Source: Bifiguratus adelaidae (Eukaryota; Mucoromycota; Endogonomycetes; Endogonales). Taken from it: a stretch of 50,858 nucleotides of DNA. Positions within the stretch are counted from its first letter, which is position 1, and every line of letters begins with the position of its first letter. The DNA is taken from NCBI GenBank assembly GCA_002261195.1, contig MVBO01000106.1:1-50858 (forward strand), in the 5' to 3' direction. The translations under genes were made by a program, and so were the position numbers. Below, in pieces: positions 43,435-50,858 of the stretch. The notes beneath the pieces were generated by a model. That model was not told the origin of the DNA. It did no database searches and was given only the letters and a program-made list of their open reading frames with translations.

Positions 43435-45763
43435 CTATAGGCTATTCATTAACGTCAAGATCCTTCCTCGCTGATATTTAGTATCCTCTCCTTGATCCTT
43501 ATCCTGCTCGTCAGTATCATCACCGAGGTTATCCACGTATTCTAGCCCATCATCCATGGATTAGCTCGTTGAACTTGATCCTATCTGTCTTACCTTCAAG
43601 AATAGCCTTGACGTCGTCAAAGGACGCCGATTGTCGACTCAACAACATCGCCATGCGTTCCTTGGCCTAACCATGCCATGTCAGCGACCAATAAATAGCT
43701 CTTTACTAGCACACTCTACCTTGGGATCTTCCTTGCATAGCCATGCGACAGCCATATCCAACATTTGAAGCGTGAATAAGCCGGCATCTAGTCGCCTCAG
43801 ATACGCTTCTTCCTCATCCTCCTCTTCTTGTTCTTCTTGCTGATTAGCTCGCGCCACTCGGGCGGCCACTTGTAGTCGCAACTCTACCAGCCGCTCTGTC
43901 TTTTCATAATTGTTTTCGGTAAATTTGAGAAGGAGGCGGTGTCGATGGACTTGATTGGCGGGTAGATGATTGAACAAGGAAACAAGTATACAAGCCAGGT
44001 GTTCTAGGCAACCTGTCAGGCCTTGATCGATGCGCAGGTCACCCCACTTACCTTGCTCTTCAACGGGTGAGAAGGAAGGATAATCCTTAACAAGACGCTT
44101 GGTGCCTTTACCCATAAAGGCAGCAAATAGGGTTTTGAGGCCCAATGCATCCACAAATCGTATACAATTTATGGTGCCTTGGGGCCCAGACATGGAGTAG
44201 TTGAGTACTTTTGGGGCTCGAGTCCGGGATGCTAGCTTTTCCCTGCCATCCTTGTAAGCACCTGCTCGACCAAAACTCCAGTCTATACTTGCTTCATCAT
44301 GAGTACCATCAGCTCGATGCCTTCAGCATCATGGAAGATGCGCTTAATTTCTGGTTCATTGAGGCAAGAGCATAGAATATCAAACATGTTCTCCATGTGT
44401 TCGGTTTCGTCGTCATCTTGTGGATCGCGTTTTCGATAGGTCTACAAGACGATCATTCACTCAGCCACAACCTTCCAATACATGCGCCGTACTTACTGAC
44501 AAGACACGCAGTACCGTGTCAATGCCACCCAATTGTGCGAGCTTTTTGCGATTCTGACTATTGTTCTGTAGCAAGATGGCTAATAGTTCCCCGGCATATC
44601 CCTTGTTGGAGTCAAAGGGGCCTTTGCGAGGACACCTCTCCAACAGCCATGGCATCAATTCGGTTGTCTGTACAATTTGTGGAACGAGTTCGGGTGAGAA
44701 AGATGTAAGGTTTTCAAATATGCCTAGGAAGTCACATGGTTAGCGCGGAACAATGTATAGTCCAACCACTCACCAAGAATTTTAAAAACACCTTGCTGGT
44801 CAGCGGCTTCATTTTCATCGAGTCGGGCTAGATTCTGTACAAGCAGCTCCAATGCCTGCCCTTCCACCTGCAGCAGTTCACACCGGTTAGATTGTCCCTC
44901 TCCCATGTTGAAACACTGTTCTTCCACTCACCAGAGCGTCTACAAAGGATTTGATTCCTTCGTTGGCTGCCTCGACCTCGTCTTCTTCACCTTCGTCGAC
45001 ACCGACATCTTCATCCGTCATTTCGTTGATTAAATCCGCAACGTCAATCATGATATCTGTATTTTCGTGACTCAAAAGGCCCAGTAATGTTTGTATACTG
45101 CCAAGTCGTACGAGTTCGGGATACAAATGAGGCACTTGAGTCAGGGTATGTAAAGCCTTGATAGCTTCGTCCAAGTCAGCCTCGGATTCCATGAAGCGTG
45201 ATGGTTCCGAAGCATATTTCATGCGCAGTTCGCTATTTTTGGTGATGGCTTTCTCTAAAGAAAGCAACATTGCCCGTACACTTTTGTCATCAAAGACATA
45301 CTAAGTCGCGTTGCATGTTCATAAGACCGAACAACGACAATATCCGTCATACCCACCTCGTCCGCCTCATTTTCGTCGACATATTCAAGGATCTCGTTTT
45401 GTTCTTGTGTCAGGCCGGATCCATAGAACCGACTGTCCTCGTCCTCCTCATGTGTCGTATGATTCTCATACTCCTCGTCTTCGTCCACATTCTGTACATG
45501 TGTCGAGAAACCGTTGCTGGGAACCCGAGTAGAGGCAGCACCCGATGCACCGCCTTCACTGGATATTTGTCTATACTTGCTAACGATATCCGCGTCGGAC
45601 AGTGGAGCCTTTCGCTTGTTCTTGCCTATGGGAACTGCAGGTACCTATCGGACAGCCATCGTGTTAATGTAAGCCTCAAAAAGGTACAGTATCGTCTTTG
45701 CACCAAAGGGGCTATATTCTAGACTGTAGAAATACTCACTTTGAAGAGATCATCCACGTTCAT
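43435..45763 (-). CDS. Beta-catenin-like protein 1 (CTNNBL1) homologue
   Basis: Around eight exons give ~560 residues: MNVDDLFK, VPIGKNKRKAPL, an acidic segment (NVDEDEEYENHTTHEEDEDS), then the armadillo-like array: RFMESEADLDEAIKALHTLT, YPELVRLGSIQTLLGLLSHE, DIMIDVADLINEMTDED, ALELLVQNLARLDENE, GYAGELLAILLQNNSQNRKK, GIDTVLRVLS and FVDALGLKTLFAAFMGKG. The C-terminus uses an intron (about 43544-43600) to read ILE|EYVDNLGDD then RILTLMNSL, as in the family; ignoring that intron would give a short EGKTDRIKF tail instead. CTNNBL1 associates with CDC5L/PRP19 in the spliceosome. Two other spliceosome-linked genes (the Tat-SF1-like protein and the RRM protein) lie in the window, but not next to it. 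Convergent with chitin deacetylase, 58 bp apart. Confidence 0.9.
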
Positions 45764-45864
45764 GGTGACCAATGCCAGAGATTCGGGAGACAAGGACAAA
45801 CAAAATCACAAAAAGCTTCAATTTCAATGGATGCGCAAGGCCTATAGGCGCATAACACAAGGGA

Positions 45865-46316
45865 TTAAGCAAAGGTTTTGCCATTCCAGCCAACAAATGC
45901 TGGGCTAGAATCGCTAAGAAAGAGATAGTAGCGATCACCGTCGATATCCAAGTGCTGTTTCAAGAGCTCTGCCAGTCTCAGAGACATGGCCAAGTTATGC
46001 TCGGGGTCTGATTGTAAAGCTTTAGCTCGCAACTACACGACCAACTACCCGTCCACTTACCCAAATTTCCGATAGAGTACACATGACAATGAGCGGCAGG
46101 TTTGTCCGAATCGCCATTGAAGGACAGGCAATCCACCTTTTGAAAGCTCACTTCGATATACTAGCCCCGTGTGTATCAGCAGGAGGCACTATCTATCTTG
46201 TAGCCAACTCACCGTTTGTGGCTTTCTGATCAAAGCAGTGAATTCCTTGGACATGGTCGCAACAAATGACTTGAGATCGGATGGAGCAACATTTGACTTT
46301 ATCTCGAGCAACGGCA
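45865..46316 (-). CDS. Macrophage migration inhibitory factor (MIF)-family protein
   Basis: Three exons encode ~115 residues: MPLLEIKSNVAPSDLKSFVA, TMSKEFTALIRKPQT|YIEVSF, CLSFNGDSDKPAAHCHVYSI, and DPEHNLAMSLRLAELLKQHL ending RYYLFLSDSSPAFVGWNGKT. Pro2 after the initiator Met is the tautomerase catalytic residue, Lys at the start of KPQT corresponds to Lys32, SIGNL to the Ser63-Ile64 pocket, and WNGKTF to the C-terminal edge. The CxxC oxidoreductase motif of human MIF is absent. In animals MIF is a cytokine; in microbes the family acts as tautomerase. Role here unknown. No signal peptide, as in the family. Confidence 0.9.
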
Positions 46317-46450
46317 TGGTGAAAGGTGTGAGAACAGGCGCAAGAGCTTAAACCATATTTTGTGACAGTCGAATGTGAGATCACGTGATGCGCTCTCCCA
46401 AGATAAAAAAAGTTTTGTCTTTTTCCTTTCGTTGAGTGTTGGGTGTGCAA

Positions 46451-47565
46451 ATGAAAGGAGCTAAGGACAAGAAAGGGAGGGCGCAGACGGTGAAGAAGGC
46501 ACCAAAGACGCCAATAGAGAAGGGCACAAAAAGAAAGCGGGCGGAGAAAAAGGAGGCTGTTGCATCGTCCGACGAAGAAGACTCGTCGCTCTTCGCCAAG
46601 GAGGTCGATCAGGTGGAAAGCGAGGAAGAGCCCGAAGTGGACGACAATACAATCTTGCCGAGCGATGACGAGGAAGTACAGGAGGCTGATGAAGAAAGCG
46701 AGGACGAGGCTCCTCAAAGGTCGCTCGACAAGCAGATTCTCGCACAAATCGATCCTTCCGAAAGTGAGGGAGAGGAGTCGTCAGACGAGGATGAGGACGT
46801 GGACGATGGTACAGATGGATTTATGGCAAACAAAGATTTGATTGCCCTTTCTGTCAAGGGTAAAAAGGCTCTCAAAGACAAGTTGGAGAACAGATCTAAG
46901 GTAAGGCTAAAGTGCACGCTGTTCGTGGAATGGCTGTGACTCAACGCTTCGTACTAGTCCAAGAAGAATGAAAAGGGTGTCATATATCTCGGACGCATTC
47001 CACATGGCTTTTACGAAGATCAGATGCGTCAATACTTTTCACAGTTTGGAACCGTCAATCGGTTACGACTCTCGCGGAACAAGAAGACTGGAAAGTCGAA
47101 ACACTACGCTTTTATCGAATTCGAAAGTGATCAAGTAGCACAGATTGTCGCCGATACGATGGACAATTATCTTCTCATGGGACACATTTTGAAATGTAGG
47201 CAACTTGTATGGCCTTTTGTGCGTAACCGACTCATGCTCTGATTCCAGGTAAAACGCTTGCTCCATCTCAAATTCACCCCACATTGTTTCGGGGAGCCAA
47301 CAAGAAATTTAAACCTATACCGTGGACCAAGATTGCGCGGGAACGACACAACACACCTAAAACGCCCGAAGGCCATCAGAAATTGGTATCTAAACTGCTC
47401 AAGAAGGAGAATAAGAAGCGGAAGCTGCTCGAAGAAGCAGGTATTGACTATGACTATAAAGGATACGTAAGTGTGTTGCTAAGGACCATGCGATATTTCG
47501 TTATTAACGATATTCTCTAGGCTGCCCAGGTCAAACCCAAACCGCAACATGTCAAATTCGACTAA
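46451..47565 (+). CDS. NIFK/Nop15-like RRM nucleolar protein
   Basis: Four exons, ~320 residues. The N-terminus ([19 protein letters not shown]) is basic, then acidic Ser-rich stretches ([19 protein letters not shown]). The RRM has RNP2 [20 protein letters not shown] and RNP1 [10 protein letters not shown]; after it comes the C-terminal basic motif [17 protein letters not shown] with [18 protein letters not shown]. Yeast Nop15 binds ITS2-proximal pre-rRNA in 60S assembly, and vertebrate NIFK is its counterpart with a Ki-67 binding region. The start at 46451 is the first ATG in the frame. Divergent from MIF, 134 bp between starts. Confidence 0.88.
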
Positions 47566-47686
47566 ACAATATCACCTCTTTACATCCTCAGCCAGCCAAG
47601 AGATGTGGTTTATTCCGTCGTTGTACTAGTACAATTTGCCTTTATATACATGTCACTGCACAACTATGTGATAGACTCTGCCCTAT

Positions 47687-48448
47687 TTAGCGCCTGCGCG
47701 TTGGCATACTCATGTGCCCGTAACCGACGTAATTACCATAAGGTGAAGGGCCATACTGGGAAGTCGGTCCGTCCGACGGGAAGGAAAGTGTCACCTGGGG
47801 CATATCTCGATAATCTTTGCCCTTTCTCATCTCGACTCGCAATCTCCTCCAAACAATCCATCCCATTCCGACCATAAAGACCATCGCTCCGACCACACTC
47901 CATCCGCTCCAACGATACCAAGGCGTCGTTATAAGTCGTCGTCCGCCACCACCAAATCTGGGATCATCCCATTCGGTCTTTTTGGTCCGAATTTCGCTTC
48001 GCAAGACTCGGAAATCGCCTTCATGCTCACCATCTCTTACCAAGGTGATCTCCACACCGCAACTTCCAGCGACCACACGGACGCCTTCGGCTCCAACCCG
48101 GCCTTCGGCATCTTCACACGTCACTCGCGAGATACCAAGTTTAAGGGACGGATCCAACCGTTCGTTCGCCGGGACTTCGCAAGACCATTGAACCCGCGCA
48201 CCGTCGTAACCAGTATTGTAGCACGCAATTCTTGAAGGAACAAAGTGTCCTCGACATCCCGAACCACCTATGCATTGGATATGAGGTACCGGGGTATTGA
48301 ACTGAGAGACGGTGTGCAAATTGCGACTAAAATGTAGCGTTGGTGTATACAAGAGATTGATGACTGGATGTGGTGGGCCCGATCGGGCCGTCACGGCGGA
48401 GAGAAGATAGAGCGCCAAAAGCAAGCGATAGAGCGGAACGCAGGTCAT
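47687..48448 (-). CDS. SARAF (TMEM66)-like ER membrane protein
   Basis: Intron-free. The ATG at 48448 begins a signal peptide (MTCVPLYRLLLALYLLSAVT); an ATG 43 codons upstream has no signal character and is rejected as start. The luminal SARAF domain contains LYTPTLHFSRNLHTVSQF, VPHIQCIGGSGCRGHFVP, IACYNTGYDGARVQWSCEV, RLDPSLKLGISRVTCEDAEG and GSCGVEITL; then a transmembrane helix (WSVVGAMVFMVGMGWIVW) and a short basic cytosolic tail. In animals SARAF restrains store-operated calcium entry through STIM/Orai. Without those partners the fungal role is probably different (ER calcium or membrane homeostasis). Confidence 0.85.
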   Translation of the reverse strand: MTCVPLYRLLLALYLLSAVTARSGPPHPVINLLYTPTLHFSRNLHTVSQFNTPVPHIQCIGGSGCRGHFVPSRIACYNTGYDGARVQWSCEVPANERLDPSLKLGISRVTCEDAEGRVGAEGVRVVAGSCGVEITLVRDGEHEGDFRVLRSEIRTKKTEWDDPRFGGGGRRLITTPWYRWSGWSVVGAMVFMVGMGWIVWRRLRVEMRKGKDYRDMPQVTLSFPSDGPTSQYGPSPYGNYVGYGHMSMPTRRR

Positions 48449-48753
48449 GTGAAAACGAGAGTGCGAGGAGGCATAGGCCGCTCCTTTATATCGCTCACGG
48501 AACAGAACCCTGCCCTGTCGTTTCCACAAAGGGAAGGAGTGCGTGATTGATCTGTGTGACATGGGATGGATAATCAATGGATCGCTTACTATTACATCTC
48601 TAGTGGGACAAGGGGCAATGGTATCAAGGGCTTTATGGGAAATATTCCGGCAACTATGGACATGCGGCCAGTCTCTATCCTCGTGATCATGTCACTTAAA
48701 ATTCCCTGATACCCGGCACATTAGCGTTGCTGTAAACATCTCGACATCAACAC
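48449..48753. other. Intergenic region upstream of SARAF
   Basis: 305 bp, mostly the SARAF 5' region and the 3' flank of the V-ATPase subunit H gene (both on the minus strand). No RNA gene or repeat is visible. Confidence 0.35.
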
Positions 48754-50858
48754 TTACCATGCGTTGACCATGTATTTCTGCACAGCCAAGAGTGCTTGGT
48801 ACCGAACATCTTTATCAGGATGCGTCATGAGCTCCATGACTTTTTGCTTTGCACCAATGTCTTGCACGTATCTTTTTGGTAATAAGTATAAGTCACACAG
48901 GCAATATCCACGAGCAGCAACTGACTTACTTTTTGGCATCCTTTTGACCAAATTTGACGTACTGTCCAATGTCATGCGCAGCCACGGCAAGCACCAGTGG
49001 ATCTTGCGAAGTGCTCAATAATCGAGCGAGTATCCTGTGTGCGTTAATTGAGCAAAAAGCAACTTTCGGTGAGTTCCGAGCCCTACTTTACGAGCTCATG
49101 ATCGTTCTCATTGAGTCGAGACGCATTCTGCTTCCAGAAAGTCTCAGACTGGTGGGGAGGTGACCATTCTAGCTTCCCGGTCTGAACCTCGGAGGCATAT
49201 TCCTCGAACGTGCTAAAGCGTTGCTTAACCATTCGTCCTTGGCAAACCGACATTGGCAAGAAACATACCTGAGGCTTTGGAAGTTCTCCGTCAATTGCTC
49301 CTTGACGAAATTGACATCCTCGGCGATCTCGCTGTCACTCCATTTTCTGGCAGACAAATTCTCTGTGTAAGGAAGCAACTTGGCTACCAGCATGGCTGGT
49401 AGATTCGCTTCTGGCGCTATTTCCACGAGATTCTGCATTAAGCGACAAGTCAGATCTCCTACGTACACACCGAACCAGTTTTCACCGTACCCTAAATGTC
49501 GCGATAATGACCCGTACTACTTTCTCTTTAATCGCAGCCTTGCATATCTCTAATGTCATTGGTATGATATCGTATTTCCTAACAGCCGTGTTAGTCCGAG
49601 ACCCCTGTGGTTGCAAAAGGATTCGTACTTGTTAATTGTAGCAGCAACCTCTCGCTCAAAAGTGAGGAGCCAGAAGCAAAAGATGACCTGGTATTGCATT
49701 TGAGGCGACGTCGTATTGCGTTTCAGGACACCGACAAGGCTGACGAGATACCATGATTAGCTCACGTCGAAGCCTCAACGGGTGACTTACGTGTCCACTA
49801 GCCGCTCATTGTCCCACACTTTCTTTCTATATTCTTTGATCTGAAGTAGGCTCTCCAAAACCTGCACGGCGAGGTCAACCACGCTTGCGTTGTTAGATTG
49901 AAGTTGCTTTTGAAGCCAACTTGATAGCTGTGACATATCTGCCACGATGGGATTCGGTGAGGCGCTACAAGATCGATGATTATGAGTGAACGGCTAGTAA
50001 TTCAGATTTCCCAATTACCAGTATAACGTCGTTAGAATGCGACTGGCGTCAAGGGGAACAAATTCATCATCCAAGTGAAGACACCTAACATCACCTTGAG
50101 CACAATGCAGGCAAAAGCTAGCAGGCAAATCACACTTACTTCAAAAACGGGCCGTACGGAAAGTCCGGGTTGCCTACCGCAGCTTGATGAAACCATGTTA
50201 CCCGCTCATCATGATCTGGCCATGCAACAGCGCGAGCATCAATATGATTGCAACACAATAGCTTGCTCCTGTCCAGTGTATCTCTGCTTACCTTTGAGCA
50301 TCTCATCCACCAGCACCAAGATACTTTGTACAGTGTCCACTCGCGACAATCTGTGCAATAACGACATATACATTTGCGCGTATAGGGGACCATCCTAGAA
50401 GGCAATGCAGTCCATTGTAAGTGGACGAGTACGTTGGATCTTCCGTATACGTACGTCTGCTGATACGGCATCTCCAGCTGTAAATATAGTCGAGCCAGCA
50501 CCCCCTCTCTTCCGATCCACCTTGTGTATGTAGTTGAGCTCTTCCTTTGTAATCAATCCGGCTCTGTGATATCCCTAGAGAACGCAAATGCTCCTCAGTA
50601 ATCCGTCTAAACCGGCGAGCCAGGCGCAGGACAGAACCGCGGTATTCTTTCCGGGGCAACATACACCCGATCGAAACACCAGGCATCCAGCCTGCGCCTC
50701 CAACACTCACCTCCCAGCCCACAACCCTTCCTCGAACTCCAGCCCATAGCTCGTCCAAATAAGGGTTCCATACAAGGGCTAATGGCACTTCTGGCACCTC
50801 ATCAACCGCCCTCGGCTTTGGAGCGTTGGAACTTGAGCTAGCAGGTCCGTCGCTAGGT
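48754..50858 (-). CDS. VMA13: V-ATPase subunit H (5' end outside window)
   Basis: Stop at 48754-48756 follows AKQKVMELMTHPDKDVRYQA and LLAVQKYMVNAW, the conserved C-terminus. Upstream exons include LVLAVAAHDIGQYVKFG, LPYTENLSARKWSDSEIAED and NFQSLRY. The N-terminal exon (about 50705-50858) has NPYLDELWAGVRGRVVGWE, and the next exon starts GYHRAGLITKEEL. The frame is open with no ATG at the right edge, so the start lies outside. It forms the H subunit, which links V1 to the stator and silences free V1 during reversible disassembly. About eight small exons. Order of conserved blocks is normal. Confidence 0.85.

Noticed and set aside
43550..43600. Shorter CTNNBL1 C-terminus ending EGKTDRIKFNELIHG
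   Set aside because: Splicing at the GTAAG donor gives EYVDNLGDD ... RILTLMNSL, which matches the family's C-terminus.
1..50858. CRISPR arrays, tRNA or rRNA genes, bacterial operons
   Set aside because: No regularly spaced repeats, no cloverleaf with A/B boxes and no rRNA core were seen; the genome is eukaryotic.

Overview
This window is from a eukaryotic nuclear genome, almost certainly a fungus. The signs are many short GT-AG introns (about 40-120 nt), very tight gene spacing, a GPI-type chitin deacetylase, an Alg11 mannosyltransferase, an Itc1-type ISWI subunit and beta-tubulin. Several genes (a KICS2-like KICSTOR subunit, MIF, SARAF, CTNNBL1, a Tat-SF1-like factor) are absent from or divergent in the common model yeasts. 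That makes an early-diverging filamentous fungus (Mucoromycota-like) my best guess. The lineage is an inference; no rRNA or mitochondrial marker is present.

Layout. 1-4.0 kb: the 3' part of a probable fungal transcription factor, then two oppositely oriented NAD(P)-dependent reductase genes, both broken by frameshifts or stops. 4.3-14.6 kb: compact housekeeping block with VPS55, a Tat-SF1/Cus2-like splicing factor, a nitrilase, an NTA1-like N-terminal amidase, ALG11, a KICS2-like protein and a MAG1-like DNA glycosylase. 14.6-24.0 kb: a large chromodomain protein with what looks like a degenerate SNF2 lobe and a coiled coil (Hda2/3-like layout), a small stand-alone Grn1-domain protein, the golgin TMF1 and mitochondrial AIM24. 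24.4-32.5 kb: beta-tubulin, a PC4/Sub1 coactivator with a GC-AG intron, an EF-hand protein, a small membrane protein and an Itc1/ACF1-type WAC-DDT-WHIM protein. 32.5-36.9 kb: a gene-poor island with one short orphan ORF and probable relics. 37.0-50.9 kb: a PP1 glycogen-targeting subunit (CBM21), eIF3k, TFIIB, chitin deacetylase, CTNNBL1, MIF, a NIFK/Nop15-like RRM protein, SARAF, and V-ATPase subunit H, which runs off the right edge.

The genes do not form one pathway. They are mostly housekeeping genes packed in divergent pairs (start codons 45-135 bp apart) and convergent pairs (stop codons as little as 5 bp apart). The most notable items are the KICS2 homologue, which implies a KICSTOR-like nutrient-sensing module in a fungus; the chromodomain/pseudo-helicase/coiled-coil protein; the stand-alone Grn1 domain; and the pair of decaying reductase genes. 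Exon borders were placed by hand from splice motifs and family conservation. Family assignments rest on recalled conserved motifs, not on a database search.
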